A DNA stretch of 5,696 bases from Gemmataceae bacterium. Lineage in GTDB: Bacteria > Planctomycetota > Planctomycetia > Gemmatales > Gemmataceae. A program made the position numbers and the translations under genes. How positions within the stretch are numbered: position 1 is the stretch's first letter; the number at the start of each line of letters is the position of its first letter. This document shows, in pieces, positions 1 to 5,097 of this stretch. The notes below the pieces were generated by a model, which worked only from the letters and a program-made list of their open reading frames with translations, was not told where the DNA came from and searched no databases. Location of the stretch: positions 1 to 5,696 of the forward strand of contig CANLGS010000318.1 in assembly GCA_947490035.1 (NCBI GenBank), in the 5' to 3' direction.

Positions 1-199
1 AGCGTTTCACCTGATGGGCCGCGCCGTGAACGAGCGCGACCCGGATGCTCAGGCTGCGCAGAAGTGCTATGTCGAGCAGCAGGTTCGGGAAGTTGTCGTC
101 TTCGACAACCGCGCCGTCGATGGCGATCACGAACACCCGGTCGCGGAACCGGGGGACGTATCGCAGAATCTCGCGGAAGTGGGTCAGGCGTTCGTGCAT
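1..199 (-). CDS. argA: N-acetylglutamate synthase-like protein, N-terminal fragment (partial)
   Basis: Only the first 66 codons are in the window; the gene runs off the left edge. Reading leftward from the ATG at 199-197 gives MHERLTHFREILRYVPRF and onward, with FVIAIDGAVVEDDNF, then DIALLRSLSIRVALVHGA. This follows the N-terminal amino-acid-kinase-like domain of ArgA-type N-acetylglutamate synthases, where a 'VPYI..HRGKTFVI..GGEA...NF..I..DI.LLHSLGIR.V.V.GA' pattern is typical. ArgA transfers acetyl from acetyl-CoA to glutamate, the first step of arginine synthesis, in the cytoplasm; the acetyltransferase domain would lie outside the window. The usual Gly-Gly after the first strand reads Asp-Gly (residues 24-25), so the kinase-like fold may serve only for arginine feedback binding. 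Acetylglutamate kinase (ArgB) is the main alternative but fits less well. No clear Shine-Dalgarno precedes the start; a heptamer repeat lies just upstream. It diverges from trxB. Confidence 0.72.
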   Translation of the reverse strand, partial: MHERLTHFREILRYVPRFRDRVFVIAIDGAVVEDDNFPNLLLDIALLRSLSIRVALVHGAAHQVKR

Positions 200-206
200 C
201 TTCGCA

Positions 207-227
207 GTGTTCGGTGTTTGGTGTTTG
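207..227 (-). repeat. Heptamer tandem repeat upstream of argA start
   Basis: On the minus strand there are three consecutive 7-nt units, CAAACAC, CAAACAC and CGAACAC, with a degenerate fourth at 228-234. They end 7 nt before the argA ATG. The same unit, in the same orientation relative to its gene, precedes trxB at 360-394. The unit length is not a multiple of three, so it is not a coding repeat. Its function is unknown; it occupies the expected 5' untranslated region. Confidence 0.8.
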
Positions 228-239
228 GTATTCTGCTGC

Positions 240-267
240 GGTATACGCCGATGATTCGCCTGGGCAA
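240..267 (-). promoter_or_regulatory. Possible sigma70-like promoter for argA
   Basis: On the minus strand TTGCCC (262-267) is followed after 16 bp by TATACC (240-245), each matching four of six consensus positions. It sits about 40 bp upstream of the argA ATG in the divergent gap. The match is weak and found by eye only. Confidence 0.28.
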
Positions 268-272
268 CACCA

Positions 273-302
273 TTGGGACGGTTCGCCGTGTCCCTCTAGA
301 AT
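273..302 (+). promoter_or_regulatory. Possible sigma70-like promoter for trxB
   Basis: TTGGGA (273-278) and TAGAAT (297-302) are separated by 18 bp. The -10 matches five of six and the -35 four of six consensus positions. A transcript starting near 309 would have a leader of almost 90 nt that ends in the heptamer repeat. The remainder of the 200-397 divergent gap shows nothing else recognisable. Confidence 0.35.
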
Positions 303-359
303 AGCATGACAGCACCGCCCGGCGACATCGTCGGCTCGCCTTCGGCCCGCGGCTAACCA

Positions 360-394
360 GAAACACGAAACACGAAACACCAAACACGAAACAC
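360..394 (+). repeat. Heptamer tandem repeat upstream of trxB start
   Basis: There are five uninterrupted 7-nt units, GAAACAC x3, CAAACAC, GAAACAC, ending 3 nt before the trxB ATG and taking the place where a Shine-Dalgarno would be expected. Its last three units (374-394) are the inverted counterpart of the units at 207-227 (18 of 21 positions agree), so the two arrays face each other across the divergent promoter region. An A-rich, unstructured leader might help ribosome binding without a Shine-Dalgarno; that is inference. Confidence 0.85.
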
Positions 395-397
395 CCA

Positions 398-1468
398 ATG
401 GCAGAAAACGTCATCATCATCGGTTCCGGCCCGGCCGCGTGGACCGCCGCCATCTACGCGGCCCGCGCGAACCTCAACCCGCTCGTGTTCGAGGGCAACC
501 CCTACGACGACAAGAACCGGCAGAACGGCACGATGCCGCTCGGCCAGCTCGCGCTCACCACGGAAGTGGAAAACTTCCCGACGTGGCCCGCCGGCGACAC
601 GCGGCAGTACCTCAAGACCGCGCTGAAGGCCGACGACCCCGACTTCCCGGACTGGGTCGCGCGGGACAAACCGCAGCCGACGCACGGCATCAACGGCCCG
701 GAACTCGTCGCCCTCTCGCGGCAGCAGGCGAAGAACTTCGGGACGCGGGTCGAGTCGAAGGACGTGGTGAAGGTCGATCTGAAGGGCAAGCCGTTCACGG
801 TCACGCTGCACGACGGCAAGACCGCGCAGGCGCACACGCTCATCATCGCGACCGGCGCGCGAGCCAACTACCTCGGCCTACCCAGCGAGGACAAGTACAA
901 GAACAAGGGCGTGAGCGCGTGCGCTGTGTGCGACGGCGCGCTCCCGCGATTCAAGAACCAGCCGATCGTCGTGGTCGGCGGCGGCGACACCGCGGTGGAA
1001 GAAGCCGGCTACCTCACCAAGTTCGGCAGCAAGGTTCACCTGCTGGTGCGCCGCGACGCGCTGCGCGCGAGCAAGATCATGGCGGACCGGGCCATCGCGA
1101 ACCCGAAGATCGAACTCAAGTGGCACACGGAAGTCGATGAGGTGATCGGCGACGACAAGAAGGGCGTGACCGCGGTTCGCGTAAAGAATAACAAGACCGG
1201 CGCGAACGAAGAACTCCCCGCGAGCGGTCTGTTCCTGGCGATCGGCCACACGCCGAACGTGAACTTCCTCGACGGCCAGGTGAAGTTGAACGAGGGCGGC
1301 TACGTCCTGTGGACGACGACGGCGCGGACGTACACGAGCGTGGAGGGCGTGTTCGCGGCCGGCGACGTGGCCGACGACTACTACCGCCAGGCGGTGAGCG
1401 CCGCCGGCACCGGGTGCATGGCCGCCCTTGATGCCGAGCGCTACTTGGGCCACCACGGGCTGATCTGA
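398..1468 (+). CDS. trxB: Thioredoxin reductase (NADPH), with two insertions
   Basis: This 356-residue flavoprotein passes electrons from NADPH through FAD and a redox disulfide to thioredoxin in the cytoplasm. Visible in order are the FAD-binding [18 protein letters not shown] (residues 9-26), TTEVENFP (54-61), IIATGA (149-154), the catalytic pair C175-C178 in CAVCDG, the NADPH-binding [10 protein letters not shown] (194-203), VRR (217-219) for the NADPH 2'-phosphate, AIGHTPN (281-287) and GVFAAGDV (317-324), followed by the typical [21 protein letters not shown] end (330-350). The protein is about 35 residues longer than E. coli TrxB (roughly 320). The excess lies in two places: about 10 residues near 34-47 ([14 protein letters not shown]) and about 30 near 65-98 between the FPTWP and GPEL segments. 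The start at MAENVIIIG is the canonical one for the family. There is no Shine-Dalgarno, and a heptamer repeat abuts the start. It ends convergently with rfbA. Confidence 0.95.
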   Translation: MAENVIIIGSGPAAWTAAIYAARANLNPLVFEGNPYDDKNRQNGTMPLGQLALTTEVENFPTWPAGDTRQYLKTALKADDPDFPDWVARDKPQPTHGINGPELVALSRQQAKNFGTRVESKDVVKVDLKGKPFTVTLHDGKTAQAHTLIIATGARANYLGLPSEDKYKNKGVSACAVCDGALPRFKNQPIVVVGGGDTAVEEAGYLTKFGSKVHLLVRRDALRASKIMADRAIANPKIELKWHTEVDEVIGDDKKGVTAVRVKNNKTGANEELPASGLFLAIGHTPNVNFLDGQVKLNEGGYVLWTTTARTYTSVEGVFAAGDVADDYYRQAVSAAGTGCMAALDAERYLGHHGLI

Positions 1469-1471
1469 GAG

Positions 1472-1544
1472 AAGAGGATTGGCCACAAAAAAGCACAAAG
1501 GGCACAAAGGAGAAGAGCCGCAGATAACGCAGAAGAACGCAGAT
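1472..1544 (+). repeat. Left arm of perfect 73-bp inverted repeat
   Basis: The arm starts 3 nt after the trxB stop and is identical to the reverse complement of 1594-1666 at all 73 positions (checked base by base). It contains small internal repeats: GCACAAAGG followed by GCACAAAGG with one base shared at the border, and two copies of AACGCAGA. On this strand it reads GGCCACAAAAAAGCACAAAG, then GAAGAGCCGCAGATAACGC. The 49-nt spacer (1545-1593) holds no gene. A transcript of either strand could fold into a very long hairpin, so with its twin it may end transcription of trxB and rfbA, but there is no classical U-tract. Confidence 0.95.
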
Positions 1545-1593
1545 CAAGACCGAAGACAAAGAGTGTTTTGAAGAACTCCATCTCCTGGCTTTA

Positions 1594-1666
1594 ATCTGCG
1601 TTCTTCTGCGTTATCTGCGGCTCTTCTCCTTTGTGCCCTTTGTGCTTTTTTGTGGCCAATCCTCTT
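1594..1666 (-). repeat. Right arm of perfect 73-bp inverted repeat
   Basis: This is the exact inverted copy of 1472-1544. Read on the minus strand it follows the rfbA stop after 11 nt, so each arm has the same polarity relative to the gene it follows. Between the arm and the stop there is one more GAACGCAGAA unit (1670-1679), which overlaps the rfbA stop codon, so the repeat material reaches exactly to the end of the reading frame. Confidence 0.95.
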
Positions 1667-1677
1667 TGCTTCTGCGT

Positions 1678-2406
1678 TCAGAACCGCGGCGGGTCTTTGC
1701 GCACCAGTTCGTTGGCGAAGTCGAGGCTGTCGAGCGTGCCGGCGTCCGTCCAGTACCCGTCGAGGTTGAAGCACCCCATCCGCCCCTGTTGGATGTAGTA
1801 GTTGTTCACGTCGGTGATTTCGAGTTCCCCGCGGCGACTCGGCTTGAGCGTCTTGATGATGCCGAACACGTCCGGCGGGTAGATGTAGATGCCCACCACC
1901 GCCATGTCGCTCTTCGCCGTCCCCGGCTTCTCCTCGATGCCGATCACTTTTTCGCCCTGCAACTCCGCGACGCCGTAGCGACCGGGGTCCGGCACTTGCT
2001 TCAACCCGATCCACGCCCAGTCCGGGCGGCTGTTCGCCTTTTCCAGCAGCCCGATGAGCGGGTCGCGGAAGATGTTGTCGCCGAGCAGCACCAGCGACCG
2101 GCTGCCCATGCAGAAGTGTTCCGCGAGGGCCAGTGCCTGCGCGATCCCGCCGGCTTCGTCCTGCACGCGGTAGGTGAGCCGGCACCCGTGATCCTTCCCC
2201 GAACCGAGCAGTTCGACGAAGTCGCCCATGTGCTCGGTGCCGGACACCAGTAGCACCTCTTGAAGGCCGACGCCGGTGAGCTTCTTGAGCGGGTGGTACA
2301 CCATCGGCCACGGGCCGACCGGCAGCAGGTGCTTGTTGGTGACGCGCGTCAGCTCGCCCATGCGGGTGCCCTTGCCGCCCGCCAGAATCACGCCGCGAAT
2401 GGACAT
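1678..2406 (-). CDS. rfbA: Glucose-1-phosphate thymidylyltransferase, short form
   Basis: This 242-residue sugar nucleotidyltransferase is predicted to join glucose-1-phosphate and dTTP into dTDP-glucose plus pyrophosphate, the first step toward dTDP-rhamnose and related deoxysugars. Family residues are in place: GGKGTRM (10-16, R15), NKHLLP (24-29, K25), VQDEAGGIAQA (81-91, Q82 expected to read the base), LGDNIF (108-113, D110 for metal), EEKP (158-161), GELEITDVNNYY (193-204) and YWTDAGT (218-224, D221). It stops about 50 residues earlier than E. coli RmlA (293), so the C-terminal part that follows the core in long forms is absent. The start at MSIRGVILAGG is preferred because GGGGGA lies 6 nt upstream. 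Starts at 2412 and 2445 are also open, but the latter reads through repeat DNA. It lies downstream of rfbB in an apparent two-gene unit. Another sugar-1-phosphate specificity cannot be excluded. Confidence 0.9.
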   Translation of the reverse strand: MSIRGVILAGGKGTRMGELTRVTNKHLLPVGPWPMVYHPLKKLTGVGLQEVLLVSGTEHMGDFVELLGSGKDHGCRLTYRVQDEAGGIAQALALAEHFCMGSRSLVLLGDNIFRDPLIGLLEKANSRPDWAWIGLKQVPDPGRYGVAELQGEKVIGIEEKPGTAKSDMAVVGIYIYPPDVFGIIKTLKPSRRGELEITDVNNYYIQQGRMGCFNLDGYWTDAGTLDSLDFANELVRKDPPRF

Positions 2407-2412
2407 CTTCAT

Positions 2413-2418
2413 TCCCCC
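2413..2418 (-). promoter_or_regulatory. Ribosome binding site of rfbA
   Basis: GGGGGA on the minus strand lies 6 nt before the ATG at 2406. This spacing favours 2406 over the ATG at 2412, which the motif would abut. The site sits immediately 3' of the inverted repeat 2422-2504 in the transcript. Confidence 0.6.
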
Positions 2419-2421
2419 GTT

Positions 2422-2504
2422 GCAAGTCGCAAAGTCGCAAGTCATAAAGTCGAAAACCAGAGCGCCCTGTCTTCGACTTTACGACTTGCGACTTTACGAC
2501 TTGC
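2422..2504. repeat. AAGTCGC-type inverted repeat between rfbB and rfbA
   Basis: Arms 2422-2454 and 2472-2504 are reverse complements over 33 nt with two mismatches, with a 17-nt loop (2455-2471). Each arm is built of 7- and 8-nt units; the right arm has two exact 15-nt copies of CGACTTTACGACTTG (2474-2488 and 2489-2503). Further units run on to 2528, inside the 3' end of rfbB. In the rfbB-rfbA transcript this would be a strong hairpin between the genes, ending just before the rfbA ribosome binding site. It could protect the upstream message from 3' decay or set the ratio of the two proteins; this is inference. Confidence 0.9.
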
Positions 2505-2510
2505 GACTTT

Positions 2511-3491
2511 TCACGATGACTTGCGACTCTTCAAATCCGCGACCCACGCGGCGTTGGCCTCGTACCACGCGATGGTTTCCGACAACCCGCCGTCGAACTT
2601 CACCCGCGGCACCCAGGCGAGTTCGTCCTCGGCCTTCGCGCAGTCGATCGCGTAGCGGCGGTCGTGGCCGAGCCGGTCTTCGACGTACTTGATGAGCGTC
2701 TCCGGCTTGCCGAGCAGTTTCAGCAAAAGCTTCGTGAGGGCGAGGTTGGTCATCTCGCACCGGCCGCCGAAGTTGTACACCTCGCCCGGTTTGCCCTTCC
2801 GCCACGCGGCTTCCACGCCGCGGCAGTGGTCGAGGACGTGAATCCAGTCGCGCACCTGCTGGCCGTCGCCGTACACCGGCACCTGTTCGTCGTTCAGCAA
2901 GCGCGTCACGAACAGCGGGATGAGCTTCTCGGGGAACTGGTACGGGCCGTAGTTGTTCGAGCACCGCGTGATGACCACCGGCATCCCGAACGTGTGGTGG
3001 TACGCCTGCACCAGCAGGTCGCCGGCCGCCTTGCTCGCGGAGTACGGGCTGTTCGGGTGCAGCGGCGTTTCTTCCGTGAAGAAGCCCGTATCGCCGAGGC
3101 TGCCGTACACCTCGTCCGTTGACACCTGAACGTACTTGGCGACTGCAAACTCGCGGGCGGCGTCGAGCAGCACCTGCGTGCCGATCACGTTCGTGTGCAC
3201 GAACGGCCCGCTGTCCTGAATGCTGCGATCGACGTGACTTTCCGCCGCGAAGTGGATGACATCCGTAATGCCGCGCCGCATCGCGGCGCGCACGTCGTCG
3301 CGCGAGGTCACGTCGCCCTTGATGAAGGTGTAGCGCGGGTGGTCGGCGAGGTCGGCGAGGTTCGCGGGGTTGCCGGCGTAGGTGAGCGCGTCGAGGTTGA
3401 CGACCGCCGCGCCGGGGTCGGTCGCGAGCAGGTGCCGAACGAAGTTCGACCCTATGAACCCGCACCCGCCGGTCACGAGAACCGTCGCCAT
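2511..3491 (-). CDS. rfbB: dTDP-glucose 4,6-dehydratase
   Basis: This 326-residue short-chain dehydrogenase/reductase-type protein should convert dTDP-glucose to dTDP-4-keto-6-deoxyglucose using bound NAD, the step after RfbA. Visible are the Rossmann loop TGGCGFIG (7-14, with Cys where Ala is usual), NLDALTYAGN (32-41), FAAESHVDRSI (81-91), STDEVYG (124-130) with the family's Thr-Asp-Glu catalytic set at 125-127, YSASK (150-154) with catalytic Tyr150 and Lys154, SNNYGPYQFPEKLIP (178-192), RDWIHVLDHCRG (214-225) and DRLGHDRRYAID (272-283). The length is near the family's usual 330-360. The start at MATVLVTGG is chosen because GGAGGG precedes it and because the earlier ATG at 3512 would lie only a few bases from the predicted transcript start. 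The last residues, KSRKSS, are encoded by repeat DNA continuous with the downstream inverted repeat. rfbC and rfbD are not in the window. Confidence 0.95.
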   Translation of the reverse strand: MATVLVTGGCGFIGSNFVRHLLATDPGAAVVNLDALTYAGNPANLADLADHPRYTFIKGDVTSRDDVRAAMRRGITDVIHFAAESHVDRSIQDSGPFVHTNVIGTQVLLDAAREFAVAKYVQVSTDEVYGSLGDTGFFTEETPLHPNSPYSASKAAGDLLVQAYHHTFGMPVVITRCSNNYGPYQFPEKLIPLFVTRLLNDEQVPVYGDGQQVRDWIHVLDHCRGVEAAWRKGKPGEVYNFGGRCEMTNLALTKLLLKLLGKPETLIKYVEDRLGHDRRYAIDCAKAEDELAWVPRVKFDGGLSETIAWYEANAAWVADLKSRKSS

Positions 3492-3497
3492 GAAGCG

Positions 3498-3503
3498 CCC
3501 TCC
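3498..3503 (-). promoter_or_regulatory. Ribosome binding site of rfbB
   Basis: GGAGGG on the minus strand lies 6 nt before the ATG at 3491. It is the strongest Shine-Dalgarno in the window and decides the start in favour of MATVLV. Confidence 0.75.
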
Positions 3504-3526
3504 GTGCGTCACATCCGCCCGGAGTG

Positions 3527-3555
3527 GTTGTAAGCCCCGGCCGGTTCGGTGTCAA
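3527..3555 (-). promoter_or_regulatory. Sigma70-like promoter of rfbB-rfbA
   Basis: On the minus strand a perfect -35 hexamer TTGACA (3550-3555) is followed after 17 bp by TACAAC (3527-3532, four of six). Transcription would begin near 3520, giving a leader of about 29 nt with the GGAGGG site inside it. The -35 overlaps a small hairpin (CGGTT at 3542-3546 with AACCG at 3555-3559), a possible but unproven operator. Confidence 0.55.
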
Positions 3556-3573
3556 ACCGAGAGCCCTCGGGTG

Positions 3574-3618
3574 CGGAAAGAGAAGAGCCGCGGATAACGC
3601 CGCGGTTCTTCTCTTCCG
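3574..3618. repeat. Hairpin sharing a core with the 73-bp repeat
   Basis: Arms 3574-3593 and 3600-3618 pair around a 6-nt loop (3594-3599), with one bulged A and one position that is G-T on the plus strand. The segment 3580-3600 matches 1510-1530 of the long inverted repeat at 20 of 21 positions (GAAGAGCCGC[A/G]GATAACG core). It lies about 60 nt past the stop of the secreted-protein gene and upstream of the rfbB promoter, so it could act as that gene's terminator, though no U-tract follows. A second small stem is at 3646-3658 (AACCG, CCA loop, CGGTT). Confidence 0.75.
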
Positions 3619-3679
3619 TTCGGCGGGCGATCACCACCGCCGGGTAACCGCCACGGTTCCTCATCCGCACGATTCGGCG

Positions 3680-4942
3680 TCAGCCCTCGGGGTTCGCTTT
3701 GCGCCACTTCTCCCACTTCTCGAACGCGGCCTTGCGGGCGGCGTTGTCCGGGAAGTAGTGCCCCGCGGACGTGAACGACCGGCGTTCCTCCGCGAACCCG
3801 CCGGAGCGGTCCACGAAACCGAAGTCGCCCGGCTTCTGCCCGGCGAGGGCGATCGCGATGCCTAGCGCAACGTCGCGGATCTGGACCTGGTACGGTGCCG
3901 GTTCCGGCTCAGTGTCGGTCGGCGCTCGCGGGACGACCGACACCACGAACGTGTCGGTGAGCGCCTGGTCCAAAAGGCGGATGTGCTTCTGGGTGCCGTA
4001 AAGCGTGAGGTGATTCACGCCGCGGGTGCGCCACGCCGGGGAAATCGCGGGTGTGGTGAGGAGGCGTGCCGAAAGGCCCAGCGCTTGCTCCGGCAGTTCG
4101 AGGCTGGTCGCGATGCCGATTGCCGTGTACATCTCGCGCGCCTCGTTGCGCGAGTCGAGCCACGCGACCGCGACCGCCCGGTACACTTTCCCCTTCTCGT
4201 CGGTCCCGCGGGCCGCGGTGGTGAACCCCGACCCGCTCATCAGCGCGGAGATGGACGTCCGGCGTCCGGAGATGTAGCTCGACCCCACGAGGCTCTCGGC
4301 GAAGAGCAGCGCGGTCATGTCGTCGAGGGTCGGCGCGACCGCCTCAACTCCTTCGCGCGTGTACCGCCCGTCGTACAACTCCTGGCGGCGCCACACGACG
4401 GCGTCACCCAGATCGATCCGCGAGCCGTCAACGAGTATCAGCAGGCGCCGGTTGGCGGTGGTCGAAACCAGATCGGTGAACACCCGGCGCGCCGCGGCGT
4501 CGAGTTCCCGGTCGGTCCACACCTTGACCCCGAACACCGCCCACTCGCTGCCGACCGCGGCGCGGAACCGCTTCCACGCGGGCAGGTCGTGTTCGTACTC
4601 GCCCTTCGTGTCGGCGAGGAACGTTTCGAGCTTCGCCTTGCGGTCGAGGGCAGTGGCGCGGGGGAGAATCTGCCCACACCGGAACCGGATTTCGGGGTCC
4701 GGGTTGGAGGCCGCGCCCGCGTTGAGCGCCGGGCGCGCGAACCGACCGAGTTGCACGAGTTGTTTTTCCGCGTCCTCGCGCTCGATGAAGTTTTCGCTAC
4801 CAAGTTGCCGCACGAGCGCGCGGGCCTTCACCTGAATTTCCGGCGTCGCGACGAGATCGTCGGGGTTGGGCGACGCCGCACGCGATACGGCGGCGGCGGC
4901 GGCGGCGAAGAGGCACGCGAACGCGAGTCCGAAGCGGAACAT
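3680..4942 (-). CDS. Secreted protein of unknown function, planctomycete-type
   Basis: The product is 420 residues and I do not recognise a characterised family. Residues 1-23 form a signal peptide: a short basic start (MFRF), a hydrophobic Ala-rich stretch and SRAA as the probable cleavage region, pointing to export from the cytoplasm. Cys10 is too early for a lipobox. Residues 38-97 (VRQLGSENFIEREDAEKQL, then LGRFARPALNAG and DPEIRFRCGQIL) follow a HEAT-like helical pattern that I recall as common in Gemmata-type secreted proteins. The middle has no motif I can name. Near the end, VQIRDVALGIAIALAGQKP and DFGF (353-376), then FPDNAARKAAFEKWEKW (397-413), also recall a planctomycete-specific pattern. 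The start at 4942 is preferred because the earlier ATG at 5056 would encode a Cys/Arg-rich leader from repeat DNA and bury the signal peptide. Shine-Dalgarno is weak or absent. It lies 155 nt downstream of fae on the same strand. Confidence 0.82.
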   Translation of the reverse strand: MFRFGLAFACLFAAAAAAVSRAASPNPDDLVATPEIQVKARALVRQLGSENFIEREDAEKQLVQLGRFARPALNAGAASNPDPEIRFRCGQILPRATALDRKAKLETFLADTKGEYEHDLPAWKRFRAAVGSEWAVFGVKVWTDRELDAAARRVFTDLVSTTANRRLLILVDGSRIDLGDAVVWRRQELYDGRYTREGVEAVAPTLDDMTALLFAESLVGSSYISGRRTSISALMSGSGFTTAARGTDEKGKVYRAVAVAWLDSRNEAREMYTAIGIATSLELPEQALGLSARLLTTPAISPAWRTRGVNHLTLYGTQKHIRLLDQALTDTFVVSVVPRAPTDTEPEPAPYQVQIRDVALGIAIALAGQKPGDFGFVDRSGGFAEERRSFTSAGHYFPDNAARKAAFEKWEKWRKANPEG

Positions 4943-5023
4943 GGCCGATCCGTTGGCAGCGAGGTGGAGGACGCCATTCCCCCATTGTGCCCGACCGCGG
5001 CGCCGCGCACCAGAGCCAGTTTT

Positions 5024-5041
5024 GCAAGAGCAAGAGCAAGG
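5024..5041. repeat. GCAAGA hexamer repeat
   Basis: Three consecutive 6-nt units, GCAAGA, GCAAGA, GCAAGG, run directly into the GGGTGAA-type inverted repeat. They lie in the gap between fae and the secreted-protein gene. On the minus strand they give a TCTTGC-rich stretch after the hairpin. Confidence 0.7.
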
Positions 5042-5087
5042 GTGAAAGGGTGACAAGGCGGTTGTATTTCCTCACCCTTCACCCCTT
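5038..5087. repeat. GGGTGAA-type inverted repeat downstream of fae
   Basis: Arms 5038-5053 and 5072-5087 are imperfect reverse complements. The inner 7 bp (5047-5053 with 5072-5078) are perfect, and the outer part differs by one base shifted between the G-run and the A-run. The loop is 18 nt. It starts about 10 nt past the fae stop, so in the fae transcript it is a candidate terminator or message-end hairpin; the sequence after it is pyrimidine-rich but not a clean U-tract. No promoter for the downstream gene is evident in 4943-5037. Confidence 0.65.
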
Positions 5088-5097
5088 TACTTCAAAA

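Noticed and set aside
14..304. Plus-strand 96-codon frame at the left edge
   Set aside because: It is antisense to the clearly ArgA-like minus-strand frame, reads into the promoter gap, and its product resembles no family.
353..1559. Long minus-strand frames opposite trxB
   Set aside because: They are Arg/Ala/Pro-rich shadows of a GC-rich gene whose plus-strand product has every TrxB motif.
1472..1666. Insertion sequence or miniature transposable element with terminal inverted repeats
   Set aside because: The spacer is only 49 nt, no target-site duplication is evident beside the arms, and the arms consist of short internal repeats rather than a transposon end.
1544..2440. 298-codon minus-strand frame overlapping rfbA
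   Set aside because: It is the wrong frame of rfbA and the 73-bp repeat; the overlapping frame carries intact nucleotidyltransferase motifs.
2407..2445. Upstream start for rfbA adding MTCDFATCNGG
   Set aside because: The extension is encoded by the AAGTCGC-type repeat and lacks family similarity; GGGGGA is well placed for the start at 2406.
2422..2528. CRISPR array
   Set aside because: Units are 7-15 nt with no unique spacers between them.
3492..3512. Upstream start for rfbB adding MTHGGRF
   Set aside because: It would contain the GGAGGG ribosome binding site and start only about 8 nt from the predicted transcript start.
4943..5056. Upstream start for the secreted-protein gene
   Set aside because: The 38-residue extension is Cys/Arg-rich, partly encoded by the GGGTGAA and GCAAGA repeats, and would bury a good signal peptide.
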